A stretch of 64,000 nt of DNA, from positions 125,774-189,773 of the forward strand of contig NZ_SLXI01000002.1 in assembly GCF_004345785.1 (NCBI RefSeq). Direction: 5' to 3'. A program made the position numbers and the translations under genes. Below the pieces are notes generated by a model. That model was not told where the DNA came from and did no database searches. It was given only the letters and a program-made list of their open reading frames with translations. Shown piece by piece: positions 18,142 to 27,604 of this stretch. Position 1 is the stretch's first letter, and every line of letters starts with the position of its first letter. Source of the stretch: Bisgaardia hudsonensis. Lineage in GTDB: Bacteria; Pseudomonadota; Gammaproteobacteria; Enterobacterales; Pasteurellaceae.

Positions 18142-19323
18142 ATGTCTGCTATTTTTAATTTATTTTATCTCTATGATCCTTGGTTATTCCATTTTTTCCG
18201 AATGGCATTTTTTGTTGGTTTTATAGCAATCAGTTATTTGACCTATAAATTATACAAAAAAGAGTATTCACAAGGCGTGATTATTCCTTTAGATAGTTTA
18301 GCGGTAATCGGTATTTTAATTGTATTTACCTTATTACCTTTGTTGATACATAGCAGTCGTGATTTTTCAGTATTATTTCAATATATTAAGACCTTGATTT
18401 TATTTGTTTTTGCTATTGGTATTTATAATCTATTTTATTTTCAACATAATGGAAAAGTACGTTTTATAAATGATTTGAAAATAGGGATTGGCATACAATT
18501 TGTTATTGGTTTTTTAGCGTTGCTCGGTATTACTTTTATCATCAATTTCGCACTATCAACACATATTGTATTACCGACTTTTTATGGTTCAGAACAAGAA
18601 TATCGTTTATATAATTTTACCTCATCAGCATTTTTCCAGTTGAGTGCTTTCTATGTTGTGTTATTGCATTTTTTATTAGCTTATAACAAACAACATAATT
18701 CCATAAGTGCGGTTTATTTATTTTTAATTTTATGTATTGGATTAATTTCTGGGCGGACTTTTTTATTATTATCAATTATCAGTATTGCTGCCTATTTTAA
18801 ACTTCGCTATTTACCTGCATTATTGTTATTTGCTGGGTTATGTTTAATGTTAGCTATGAATTTTGCGGATCATAAATACGTTGCTCATGCCCTAGAGCCA
18901 TTAATTAATTTATTAGGGCATAAAGGCTTGGTTAGCTCTTCTACGGATACGTTAATCGAAAAGCATTTGTTTATTCCGACATTAAAACAAATAATGATTG
19001 GAGAAGGCTATTATATGACAGTTGATGGGCATTATTATGGTGGTACCGATAGTGGCTTTTTACGGCAAATTCTTTATGGCGGTATTGTAAATGTAATAGT
19101 TTGTTTATTATTTACAGCATATTTTGTACGAAAAATTGCATTACATTGGTTTCAAGGGAGTTGGTATTTTAGTTTATCAACCTTAGCTATTTTATCTATT
19201 TTAAATATTAAAGCGGATACTTATGCTTTTCCGGGATTGATGCTGATGTTACTAATGCTGTTATCTCTTTTTGGGGAAAAAGGTAATAATCTCATTTTAT
19301 TCAAAAATATTAAGGACGAATAA
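18142..19323 (+). CDS. Wzy-like O-antigen polymerase/ligase family protein
   Basis: The 393-residue protein has about ten to eleven membrane helices. A long periplasmic loop lies between about residues 245 and 305 (containing KHLFIPTLKQIMIGEGYYM). This topology is that of Wzy polymerases and O-antigen ligases. Sequence similarity in these families is weak, so polymerase versus ligase is not settled. The neighbouring flippase favours polymerase. AGGAAAG precedes the start, 13 bp after the GT25 gene, and its stop overlaps the next start (TAATG). Confidence 0.65.
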   Translation: MSAIFNLFYLYDPWLFHFFRMAFFVGFIAISYLTYKLYKKEYSQGVIIPLDSLAVIGILIVFTLLPLLIHSSRDFSVLFQYIKTLILFVFAIGIYNLFYFQHNGKVRFINDLKIGIGIQFVIGFLALLGITFIINFALSTHIVLPTFYGSEQEYRLYNFTSSAFFQLSAFYVVLLHFLLAYNKQHNSISAVYLFLILCIGLISGRTFLLLSIISIAAYFKLRYLPALLLFAGLCLMLAMNFADHKYVAHALEPLINLLGHKGLVSSSTDTLIEKHLFIPTLKQIMIGEGYYMTVDGHYYGGTDSGFLRQILYGGIVNVIVCLLFTAYFVRKIALHWFQGSWYFSLSTLAILSILNIKADTYAFPGLMLMLLMLLSLFGEKGNNLILFKNIKDE

Positions 19324-20207
19324 TGTTTAGTATTATTGTGCCATCCTATAATCGTAAGATAGAAATAATCAATTTATTAGAGAGTTTAGTTCAGCAAACT
19401 TGTTATGATTTTGAGGTGGTTATCGTTGATGATCATTCAATTGAACCAATACAATTAAATAAAGATTATCCATTTGTAGTACAACTGATTCGAAATGAAA
19501 AAAACAAAGGGGCGGCAGAAAGTCGTAATATAGGGGCATTATACGCTAAGTATGATTGGTTACTTTTTTTAGATGATGATGATCGCTTTATGAATAATAA
19601 GTGTGAAGTATTAATGCAATGTATTAAAAGTAAATCAGACATCAATTTTATTTATCATCCAGCAAAATGTTTGATGGTTAACGAAAAATTTACTTATGTT
19701 ACTCACCCTTATAGTGATATCGCAAATTTAACTTTAGAAAATATTTTACTTGCTAATAAAATTGGTGGAATGCCGATGATTGCGATTAAAAAATCACTTT
19801 TTAAGCAAGTCGGAGGATTATCAACGGCATTAATGGCATTGGAAGATTATGAGTTTTTACTTAAACTTTTATCACATAATGAATTTAAACCAGCCTATAT
19901 TTCTGAAGCATTAACGCAATGTACTTTTCATACTAAAAGGCAAAGTGTCTCCACCAATATACAACGTACAGAAGAGGCAATTACTAAAATCGAACAATCT
20001 TATGTCAAAACAGCGGTACAAAAGAAGAATTTTGATATTAATAAGCAATATATGTTGGCTTATCCCTATATTATGAATTTATCTCGTCAAGCCGCAAAAT
20101 ATTATTGGGCAATATTTAAATTAAATAAGCATTTTAAATCGTTACTGATTGCTTTAATTACATTTATATCGCCTCAATTAGCGATTAATTTAAAAAGGTT
20201 TATATAA
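19323..20207 (+). CDS. Family 2 glycosyltransferase
   Basis: The 294-residue GT-A enzyme has FSIIVPSYNRKIEI at the N terminus, VVIVDDHS, the donor-binding NKGAAESRNIG region and LLFLDDDDRF (the DxD-type metal site). Later segments LEDYEFLLKLL form the acceptor side. It is an inverting transferase acting at the cytoplasmic face on a lipid-linked glycan. The start and stop both overlap neighbours as TAATG, showing tight translational coupling. Substrates are unknown. Confidence 0.88.
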   Translation: MFSIIVPSYNRKIEIINLLESLVQQTCYDFEVVIVDDHSIEPIQLNKDYPFVVQLIRNEKNKGAAESRNIGALYAKYDWLLFLDDDDRFMNNKCEVLMQCIKSKSDINFIYHPAKCLMVNEKFTYVTHPYSDIANLTLENILLANKIGGMPMIAIKKSLFKQVGGLSTALMALEDYEFLLKLLSHNEFKPAYISEALTQCTFHTKRQSVSTNIQRTEEAITKIEQSYVKTAVQKKNFDINKQYMLAYPYIMNLSRQAAKYYWAIFKLNKHFKSLLIALITFISPQLAINLKRFI

Positions 20208-21010
20208 TGAAGTTTTCTGTATTAATGTCTTTATATATTAAAGAAAATCCAGATTTTTTAATTGAGTGTTTGGAAAGTTTAAAACAACAAACTTATCCTG
20301 CTGATGAAATCGTTTTAGTTTTTGATGGAGCTATTACCGAAGAATTAGAAAGTGCGGTGCAAAAATACAAGGATTTTTTACCGATTAAAGCAGTACGTTT
20401 AGCGAATAATATTGGATTGGGTAAAGCATTAAATGAAGGTTTGAAACATTGTTCAAATAACTGGGTATTTCGTATGGATACTGATGATATTTGTGCGAAA
20501 GATCGTTTTGAAAAACAAATTAAATTTATAGAGCAAAACCCTGATACGATTATTTTCAGTGGGCAAATAGCTGAATTTGGTCAAAATATTGATGATATTA
20601 TGAGCTACCGTAAAGTACCATTATCAGCAGAGGATATTGTTGAGTTTACTAAAAAACGTTGTCCTTTTAATCATATGGCGGTGGCATATCAAAAGCAAGC
20701 TGTACAATCAGTTGGTGGTTATCAAGACTTACAAGAAGATTATTATTTATGGATTAATTTAGTTGCCAAATACCCAAAACAAGTTGCTAATTTGGCAGAT
20801 ATTTTAGTCTATGCACGAGTTGGCAATGGAATGGTGAGTCGTCGTAGAGGATTGGCTCAAGCAAAATGTGAATGGCGATTATTTTTATTAAAACATCGTT
20901 TAGCTATGCAAAGTTTACCTAGTGGTTTTATGGTATTTATAATGCGAGTTATTCCTCGTTTATTGCCGTTATCTATGCTAAAAGTAATTTATTCTATATT
21001 AAGAAAGTAA
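20207..21010 (+). CDS. Family 2 glycosyltransferase (amylovoran/LOS type)
   Basis: The 267-residue protein has FSVLMSLYIKENPDFLIECLESLKQQTYPADEIVLVFDG, NIGLGKALNEGL and FRMDTDDIC, the GT2 donor site and DxD motif of the subgroup that includes amylovoran transferases. The C-terminal part has EDYYLWINLVAKYP. It is the last gene of the glycan cluster, followed by a strong hairpin terminator. Specificity cannot be predicted. Confidence 0.88.
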   Translation: MKFSVLMSLYIKENPDFLIECLESLKQQTYPADEIVLVFDGAITEELESAVQKYKDFLPIKAVRLANNIGLGKALNEGLKHCSNNWVFRMDTDDICAKDRFEKQIKFIEQNPDTIIFSGQIAEFGQNIDDIMSYRKVPLSAEDIVEFTKKRCPFNHMAVAYQKQAVQSVGGYQDLQEDYYLWINLVAKYPKQVANLADILVYARVGNGMVSRRRGLAQAKCEWRLFLLKHRLAMQSLPSGFMVFIMRVIPRLLPLSMLKVIYSILRK

Positions 21011-21060
21011 TGTATTTTGTTATTTTATTCTGATATATAAAATAATCTATCTAAAATAAA

Positions 21061-21096
21061 TAAAGCTCAACATAGATAAGTTGAGCTTTAGTTTTT
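21061..21096 (+). terminator. Bidirectional terminator between glycan locus and peroxidase
   Basis: TAAAGCTCAAC and GTTGAGCTTTA form an 11-bp stem around an 8-base loop, followed by GTTTTTT on the plus strand. It serves the convergent peroxidase gene as well. Confidence 0.85.
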
Positions 21097-21115
21097 TAGT
21101 TAAGATAAAAGATTA

Positions 21116-22513
21116 TTACTTTTCTAAAGTTAACGGCTTGCCGTCAAGTTCACCAGTTAGTGATTTTAAGAATGCTGTAATTTCATCTAATTCTTGTTCA
21201 GATAAATCTTTACCACTTTGATATACAGCCATAATACGAACGGCTTCTTTAAGATCTTTTACTGAACCATCATGCATATAAGGTGCGGTTAAAGCAACAT
21301 TACGTAATGTTGGCACTTTAAAGCGGTGCATATCATAAGGATCTTTTGTTTGAGCAAAACGACCTTGGTCTGCATCAGTCATTGGGATACCACGATCTTT
21401 GAAGTAATCGCCATACAATCCCATATATTCAAAGGATTGACCGCCCATTGCAATACCTGTGTGGCAAGTATCACATTTTGCTGATTTGAAGTGTTGATAA
21501 CCTCGTTTTTCTACTTCAGTTAAGGCATTTTCATCGCCTTTTAAGTATTTATCAAAAGGACTATTTGGGGTAATTAATGTTTTTTCAAATTCACCAATTG
21601 CGTGTGTTAATGTTTTTTCATTAAATTCTGGATACACTGCAAGGAATTCTTTCATAAATTCATCATCTGATTTAAATCTAGCAAGAATTTCTTCCCAGTT
21701 TTTTGAACCCATTTCAATTGGATTTAGAGGTGGTCCACCTGCTTGATCAGCAAGATCTTTTGCTCGTCCATCCCAGAATTGTAAAAAGTTAAATGCTGCG
21801 TTATATACCGTTGGGGCATTAATTCCGCCGACTTGCCCATCAATTCCTTTAGAGAATTGTAATCCATCAACGCCACCTTTTGCTAATTGGTGGCAAGTAT
21901 GACATTGAATTGTGCCGTCGCCAGATAGACGTCCATCATGATAAAGTTTATTACCTAATGCTACTTGAGCCGGATTTGTTTCTAGTTTATCAGGAATCGG
22001 TTGAACTAAACGCGTTGCATCTACACCGTCAGTATTTTTTGGTAAAAAATATTGATTACGTTGTTGATGTATCCAATCAAGAATTGTTTTTCTCTCTTCA
22101 TCATTAGGTTTTGTACCCCAATGCAAATGAGTAAATGAGGTAATTGGCATAGTTTGATTTTGAATAACATATTCTAATTTAGCTAAATCAGCTTCTGATA
22201 GGTTTTCTGGATGATCAATACTATCAACTAAGCGATCTAAACGAAATGCTCGAGTACCTTTTAGGATATCTTGTTCCATTATTGTACCTACAACTGGTAA
22301 TTTTGCATAGAAAGGAAGATCTGCATTTGGGCTATGGCAGTATTGGCAACCATTATCAAAAAATGGTTTAGCAATCACTTTACCTGTATTAGATAAATTT
22401 GCTTGAGCAAGCCTTGTTTCCGCTCGCTCTTTGTCAAAGAAATGAACATAAGCTACTATCGCAAGAAAGCAACTTAAGCCTACAATAAATATTGTAGCTA
22501 ATAGTTTTTTCAT
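21116..22513 (-). CDS. Triheme cytochrome c / quinol peroxidase
   Basis: The 465-residue protein has an N-terminal membrane anchor or signal helix (LLATIFIVGLSCFLAIVAYV) and three c-type heme sites: CQYCH at 56-60, CHTCH at 204-208 and CDTCH at 347-351. The last two lie in a standard diheme peroxidase unit. The extra N-terminal heme defines the triheme group, which includes the Aggregatibacter quinol peroxidase and E. coli YhjA. They reduce hydrogen peroxide in the periplasm with electrons from the quinol pool. The ATG at 22513 follows GGAG. A TTG four codons earlier lies in the ribosome site and is rejected. An FNR-like box is about 74 bp upstream. Confidence 0.93.
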   Translation of the reverse strand: MKKLLATIFIVGLSCFLAIVAYVHFFDKERAETRLAQANLSNTGKVIAKPFFDNGCQYCHSPNADLPFYAKLPVVGTIMEQDILKGTRAFRLDRLVDSIDHPENLSEADLAKLEYVIQNQTMPITSFTHLHWGTKPNDEERKTILDWIHQQRNQYFLPKNTDGVDATRLVQPIPDKLETNPAQVALGNKLYHDGRLSGDGTIQCHTCHQLAKGGVDGLQFSKGIDGQVGGINAPTVYNAAFNFLQFWDGRAKDLADQAGGPPLNPIEMGSKNWEEILARFKSDDEFMKEFLAVYPEFNEKTLTHAIGEFEKTLITPNSPFDKYLKGDENALTEVEKRGYQHFKSAKCDTCHTGIAMGGQSFEYMGLYGDYFKDRGIPMTDADQGRFAQTKDPYDMHRFKVPTLRNVALTAPYMHDGSVKDLKEAVRIMAVYQSGKDLSEQELDEITAFLKSLTGELDGKPLTLEK

Positions 22514-22586
22514 AGAACACTCCAAGTTATATTAGTGGGTAAGAATAAAATAATGGGGATTATCTATGATTGTCATAACAGATATA

Positions 22587-22600
22587 TTGATCTAGATTAA
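22587..22600. promoter_or_regulatory. Probable FNR box for the peroxidase gene
   Basis: TTGATCTAGATTAA matches the FNR consensus TTGAT-N4-ATCAA at nine of ten defined positions. It is 74 bp ahead of the peroxidase start and 187 bp ahead of mltB on the other strand. Low-oxygen induction of such peroxidases by FNR is known in E. coli, so activation of the leftward gene is the likely role. Confidence 0.55.
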
Positions 22601-22787
22601 TAGTCTTAATTTATTAAATCTATCGATTTAATTTGTAAAACCGATGAAATTATCTTTAATATTAAAAATAATGTAATATAGATAAACAAAATGTTATTTA
22701 AATGATATAAATATTAATCAATTTTATTCAAATATAGAATAACTGTACTTACTTTTAAGCGTTATATTAAAACCAAAAGGAACCGAA

Positions 22788-23873
22788 ATGTTAAAATTAA
22801 AATTATCGCTATTTATTGCGAGCTTTATTCTTGGTGCTTGTTCAAGTAATAGTTATTCCATTAAACCTATCGATAATGATACAACATATAATAAACCGAG
22901 AACTTTACTAAACTTTGATGATTATGTTGTATTTTTAAAACAAAAGGCGGTTGCTCAAGGCGTATCGGCTAAATTATTAAATTCTCAAAATAATATTAAT
23001 TATATCCAGAAAGCGGTTGATTTAGATCGTAAACAAGCTGGACGTTCGATAAAAAGCACGGCAACTAAGCCTATTGCTAATCCTCATGGTGTCAGTCGTT
23101 ATTTAAAAAGAGTATTAACGGATAATAAAGTCAATGTAGCAGAACGTCGTTATTGGGAAAGATTACCTGAATTAACCAAAGCAAGTGAACGTTTTGGTGT
23201 TCAAAAAGAATATTTAATGGCGCTTTGGGGAATGGAAAGTAGTTTTGGTTATTATCAAGGGAATTATGATGTACTTTCTGTTCTTGCTACCTTAGCTTTT
23301 GATGGACGTCGAGAGGATCTATTTAGTAAAGAATTTATATCCGCAATGAAATTATTGGAAAGAGATCATATTGATCGTAATAAAATGTTAGGCTCTTGGG
23401 CTGGTGCAATGGGACAAACACAATTTATGCCTAGTTCTTATTTAAGCTATGCTGCCGATGGCGATAAAGATGGGAATAAAGATATTTGGAAAAACCATTA
23501 TGATGTATTTTCTTCTATTGCTAACTATTTACATACAGTAGGGTGGAATAATGAGTTACCTTGGGGTGTAGAAGTAAATCTAACACAATATATGGATCTT
23601 GATTTATCTGGGATAGAAAATGAAAAAGCAGGTTCATTACAAGAATGGCAAAACAAAGGTGTGAGCTTAAAGTCATTTAGCACTGTTGAGCAAGATAAAT
23701 TAAATTCACTTTCTCGCGAAAAACTTTGGTTAGTTCGACCTGATAAAGAACTTGGACGAGCATTTTTAGTTTCTAATAACTTTCGTACCTTATTAAATTG
23801 GAATCGTTCGAATTATTTTGCGGTAAGTATTGGTATGTTTGCAGATAGAATTAACCAAAGAGTTTCTAATTAA
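22788..23873 (+). CDS. mltB: Membrane-bound lytic murein transglycosylase B
   Basis: The 361-residue lipoprotein has a signal ending in the lipobox LGAC (Cys17). The SLT_2 domain includes RYWERLPELTKASERFGVQKEYLMALWGMESSFG, where the Glu of GMESSFG is the catalytic acid, and GSWAGAMGQTQFMPSSYL. It cleaves glycan strands of peptidoglycan to 1,6-anhydro ends at the outer membrane. A C-terminal SNYFAVSIGMFADRI segment completes the family pattern. AAGGA precedes the start. It is monocistronic with its own terminator. Confidence 0.95.
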   Translation: MLKLKLSLFIASFILGACSSNSYSIKPIDNDTTYNKPRTLLNFDDYVVFLKQKAVAQGVSAKLLNSQNNINYIQKAVDLDRKQAGRSIKSTATKPIANPHGVSRYLKRVLTDNKVNVAERRYWERLPELTKASERFGVQKEYLMALWGMESSFGYYQGNYDVLSVLATLAFDGRREDLFSKEFISAMKLLERDHIDRNKMLGSWAGAMGQTQFMPSSYLSYAADGDKDGNKDIWKNHYDVFSSIANYLHTVGWNNELPWGVEVNLTQYMDLDLSGIENEKAGSLQEWQNKGVSLKSFSTVEQDKLNSLSREKLWLVRPDKELGRAFLVSNNFRTLLNWNRSNYFAVSIGMFADRINQRVSN

Positions 23874-23890
23874 ACTGATTGATAATAGCT

Positions 23891-23921
23891 AATCCCTCTG
23901 CATTACCAGAGGGATTTTTTT
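23891..23921 (+). terminator. Terminator of mltB
   Basis: AATCCCTCTG pairs with CAGAGGGATT around CATTAC, followed by a run of T. It lies between convergent mltB and the mutarotase gene. Confidence 0.9.
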
Positions 23922-23925
23922 ATTG

Positions 23926-24741
23926 TTATTTTACGCTAATAATAGTTGAGACTTTCTCACCTTGAGATAGTTTTTGTGAAATTCGAGCCGTTTCAACACA
24001 GACCATTGTTTTATAACTTTCTTTATTCATACTGCTAGTTTCTTTATGCCAAGGATTCCATAATACTGTTTCTGTTGCATTTTTATGCGTAATTTCAATA
24101 CAACGATTTAAAATGGCGTCATTAATTTGATGTGTTTCTAAGGTGGCTATTTTATAAATACAATCTACATTCTCTGCAATTTTACGCGTAGAAGGAACGG
24201 TTTCTTGTTGTTGGATTAAAGAATTAAAACAGCTAGTAGGTAAACCTGATACCTCAATGTTTTCTATATCAGCAATATTGAAATAACTATGTAGTGCTAT
24301 TTCTGCGGGATCTTGACCATAATGAGTAAAGGTTAATTTACAATCTTCATAAAATTCCATATTGATTTTGGCTTCAATAAGATGGTTCTCGGAAAATAAA
24401 CAAAATTCTAACTGCACTTTTTGAGTTTCGATTTGGTAATCAGTGAGTTTCCATAAAGTATTGCGAGCATAGCCGTGAGCTGGATTTTGTTTGCCCCCAA
24501 ACCAAGGATAGCAAAGAGGAACTCCACCACGAATAGGGTTACCTAGTGTAAAAGGTTCAATTTCACTGAGCCAAAGTACATCTTTTTGTTGTGCTTTAGG
24601 CTGCCAGCTAAATAAATGTGCACCTTGTAATGAAATGAATGCTTTACCAATATGGTGATCTAAAGCGATAACAGGAATTTCATTATATTGTTGCAGACTT
24701 AGCTCTGGTGTAATTTGTTTTAGAAAGGTAATAGTTGTCAT
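23926..24741 (-). CDS. yeaD: D-hexose-6-phosphate mutarotase (YeaD family)
   Basis: The 271-residue aldose-1-epimerase-like protein has GAHLFSWQP, GNPIRGGVPLCYPWFG, PAHGYARN (catalytic His) and ALHSYFNIAD, followed by WNPWHKE and VCVETA. These are the motifs of the YeaD group, which interconverts anomers of glucose-6-phosphate and related sugar phosphates in the cytosol. GAGGG lies upstream of the ATG. The assignment to hexose-6-phosphate rather than free aldose rests on subgroup motifs such as PLCYPWFG. Confidence 0.9.
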   Translation of the reverse strand: MTTITFLKQITPELSLQQYNEIPVIALDHHIGKAFISLQGAHLFSWQPKAQQKDVLWLSEIEPFTLGNPIRGGVPLCYPWFGGKQNPAHGYARNTLWKLTDYQIETQKVQLEFCLFSENHLIEAKINMEFYEDCKLTFTHYGQDPAEIALHSYFNIADIENIEVSGLPTSCFNSLIQQQETVPSTRKIAENVDCIYKIATLETHQINDAILNRCIEITHKNATETVLWNPWHKETSSMNKESYKTMVCVETARISQKLSQGEKVSTIISVK

Positions 24742-24917
24742 TTTAATGCCCTCATTTTTTAGTATTAAGATATTTTATCACTAGAGATAAACAAAAGTCA
24801 TATATTAAAATCATCTGTTAAAACTTAAGTTGAATACTATTTTGGACGATGGGGAATAAGCCTTTTTGATAGTTATCTGTTACAATAATATTAATTTAAT
24901 ACAACATAGATAGTTTA

Positions 24918-26858
24918 ATGGATCAATCATCTAAAATTATTCACGTTTTTTCCGAAAAAGGTGAGTTAAGTCAGAATATTAAAGGATTTAAGCCTAGAGC
25001 AGAGCAACTAGAAATGGCTGTTTCAGTTGACAAGGCGATCACGTACAAAAAGCCATTAGTCGTTGAGGCGGGTACGGGTACGGGAAAAACTTTTGCTTAT
25101 CTGGCACCAGCCCTATTAGCGAAGAAAAAAACAATTATCTCGACAGGATCGAAAAATTTACAAGATCAGTTGTTTAATCGAGATCTTCCCGCAATAAAAA
25201 AAGCACTAAATTACACAGGAAAAATCGCTTTATTAAAAGGTCGATCTAATTATCTTTGTTTGGAGCGTTTGGATCAAGTTATTGCACAAGGTGTATTAGG
25301 GGATCGAACGGTATTGGCGGATTTATCCAAAGTTAGAAAATGGCATACTTCCACAAAAACAGGGGATTTTTCTGAATGTGTTGAAGTAGCAGAAGATAGT
25401 GGTATTTTTTCGCAACTTACCAGTACCGCAGATAGTTGTTTAGGTTCTGACTGTCCTAGTTATGGGGATTGTTATGTGGCTAAGGCAAGAAAAAAAGCAT
25501 TAAATGCAGATTTAGTGGTGATTAATCATCATTTATTTTTTGCAGATATGGTGGTAAAAGAAAGTGGTTTTGGTGAGTTAATACCTAATGCAGAAGTAGT
25601 TGTTTTCGATGAAGCACATCAGTTAGCAGACATCGCAAGTCAATATTTTGGGCAATCTGTTACTGCACGTCAATTTTTTGATTTATGTAAAGATATTAAT
25701 ATTGTTTATCGTACTGAAGTAAAAGATATGGCACAACTTGGCGTTGCCTCGGATAATTTACAAAAAGTGGTGCAAGATTTTCGTTTATTACTGGGTGATG
25801 GAAATGTAAAAGGGAATTGGCGAGAATTATATACTAAAAGTGCGGTACAAAAAGGCTTTAGTTTATTACAAGAAAAATTAAATTTTTTATCTGAGGTGGT
25901 AAAAAGCGGTTTAGGGCGATCACAGACGCTAGATAGTATTTTTGAGCGTATTGCGGTACTTAAAAATATGCTAGCACGTTTACAAGACACGAGTATCACG
26001 GGCTATTGCTATTGGTATGAAGCGATAGGACGACAATTTGGTTTAAATATTACGCCATTAACTGTTGCCGATAAATTTGGCAATGAGATGAAAAATCGTG
26101 AAATTGCTTGGATTTTTACTTCTGCTACCCTTGAAGTTGGTGGTAACTTTGATCATTTTTGTCAACGGTTAGGCATTCAAAATGGGGAGCAAAAGATTTT
26201 ACAAAGTCCATTTAATTATGCTGAGCAAGCGATGTTATGTGTACCAAGATATTTGCCAGCAAGTAATCAAAAACAAACATTGTCAACTTTAGCAGAAATG
26301 TTATTGCCTGTAATTAAAGCGAATAATGGACGTTGTTTTGTATTATGTACTTCTTATTTTATGATGCGAGGTTTAGCTGAATATTTTCGTGAAAATAGTG
26401 AACTTGCGGTTTTATTACAAGGTGAAACGTCAAAAGGAAAGTTACTTGAGCATTTTATTCAAGAAGATCATTCGGTGTTGGTGGCGACATCAAGTTTTTG
26501 GGAAGGTATTGATGTACGAGGTGATGCCTTATCTTTAGTAATTATTGATAAATTACCTTTTACTGCTCCAGATGAGCCTTTACTGAAAGCTCGAATTGAA
26601 GATTGTCGATTGCAAGGTGGCGATCCTTTTAAAGATATTCAAATTCCAGAAGCGGTGATAGCCTTAAAGCAAGGTGTTGGTCGCTTGATTCGCGATGTTA
26701 CCGATCGTGGTGTGGTAATGATTTGCGATAGTCGTTTAGTTATGCGATCTTATGGTGAAACTTTTTTAAAGAGTTTACCTGATGCAAAACGTACCAGAGA
26801 TTTAAACAAAGTGATACAATTTCTAAAAGAAATTCAAAATAAAGAGAATAAAAAATAA
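24918..26858 (+). CDS. yoaA: ATP-dependent DNA helicase YoaA (XPD/DinG family)
   Basis: The 646-residue protein has Walker A (EAGTGTGKTFAY), four iron-sulphur cluster cysteines including CLGSDCPSYGDC near residue 170, the DEAH box (VFDEAHQ) and motif VI (GVGRLIRD). It is a 5'-3' helicase that, in E. coli, works with HolC in repair and replication-fork maintenance. The order yoaA-tsaB-slp-fadD-rnd is the same as in E. coli. It is followed one base later by tsaB, so the two are probably co-translated. An uptake signal lies near 25840. Confidence 0.95.
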   Translation: MDQSSKIIHVFSEKGELSQNIKGFKPRAEQLEMAVSVDKAITYKKPLVVEAGTGTGKTFAYLAPALLAKKKTIISTGSKNLQDQLFNRDLPAIKKALNYTGKIALLKGRSNYLCLERLDQVIAQGVLGDRTVLADLSKVRKWHTSTKTGDFSECVEVAEDSGIFSQLTSTADSCLGSDCPSYGDCYVAKARKKALNADLVVINHHLFFADMVVKESGFGELIPNAEVVVFDEAHQLADIASQYFGQSVTARQFFDLCKDINIVYRTEVKDMAQLGVASDNLQKVVQDFRLLLGDGNVKGNWRELYTKSAVQKGFSLLQEKLNFLSEVVKSGLGRSQTLDSIFERIAVLKNMLARLQDTSITGYCYWYEAIGRQFGLNITPLTVADKFGNEMKNREIAWIFTSATLEVGGNFDHFCQRLGIQNGEQKILQSPFNYAEQAMLCVPRYLPASNQKQTLSTLAEMLLPVIKANNGRCFVLCTSYFMMRGLAEYFRENSELAVLLQGETSKGKLLEHFIQEDHSVLVATSSFWEGIDVRGDALSLVIIDKLPFTAPDEPLLKARIEDCRLQGGDPFKDIQIPEAVIALKQGVGRLIRDVTDRGVVMICDSRLVMRSYGETFLKSLPDAKRTRDLNKVIQFLKEIQNKENKK

Positions 26859-26859
26859 A

Positions 26860-27573
26860 ATGACAACATTATTAGCAATTGATACCTCTACTGAGGCTTG
26901 CTCAGTGGCTTTATTATATAAAGGCGAAAAAACACATTTATTTGAAATTGCACAGCGAACTCATACTAAACGTATTTTACCTATGGTGGACGATATTTTA
27001 ACAAATTCAGGTATTCGTATTGCTCAAATTGATGCGTTGGTCTTTGGTCGTGGACCTGGAAGTTTTACGGGGGTTCGGGTGGCAGCAGGAATTGCACAAG
27101 GGTTAGCATTAGGTACTGATATTCCAGCTATCGGGATTTCTAATTTAACCGCAATGGCACAACAAGCTTATGAACAAAATGGTTCCATCAACGTATTATC
27201 TGCTATTGATGCGAGAATGAATGAAGTTTATTTTAGTCATTTAATGGCAGAAAAAGTGCGGTTAGATTCTGATGAATTTATTCAATGGAAGGAAATTATT
27301 AAAGAACAAGTTTCTAGTCCTGAAAAGGTGATTCAACAATTATCTGCTTGTGATAAAGATTGGACAACAGTGGGAACAGGCTGGTCAGCTTATTCGCAAT
27401 TTGCTTTGGCAGATCTTACTTTAAATTCTAATATTACTTTACCTTCTGCTCAATATATGCTGTCTATTGCATTACCGCTTTATAAGCAAAAGCAATGGAT
27501 AAGTGCGTTGGAAATAGAGCCAGTTTATTTACGCAATGAAGTAACTTGGAAAAAACTTCCAGGTAGAGAGTAA
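26860..27573 (+). CDS. tsaB: tRNA threonylcarbamoyladenosine biosynthesis protein TsaB
   Basis: The 237-residue protein has the ASKHA N terminus LLAIDTSTEACSVAL, with QRTHTKRILPMVDDIL and VFGRGPGSFTGVRV, diagnostic for TsaB (YeaZ). It scaffolds TsaD and TsaE in making the t6A37 modification of ANN-decoding tRNAs. It lacks the metal-binding His pair of TsaD, as expected. It begins immediately after yoaA and is 32 bp before the slp gene. Confidence 0.96.
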   Translation: MTTLLAIDTSTEACSVALLYKGEKTHLFEIAQRTHTKRILPMVDDILTNSGIRIAQIDALVFGRGPGSFTGVRVAAGIAQGLALGTDIPAIGISNLTAMAQQAYEQNGSINVLSAIDARMNEVYFSHLMAEKVRLDSDEFIQWKEIIKEQVSSPEKVIQQLSACDKDWTTVGTGWSAYSQFALADLTLNSNITLPSAQYMLSIALPLYKQKQWISALEIEPVYLRNEVTWKKLPGRE

Positions 27574-27604
27574 TAGTACAATTTATGATGGAGACATCAA
27601 ATAG

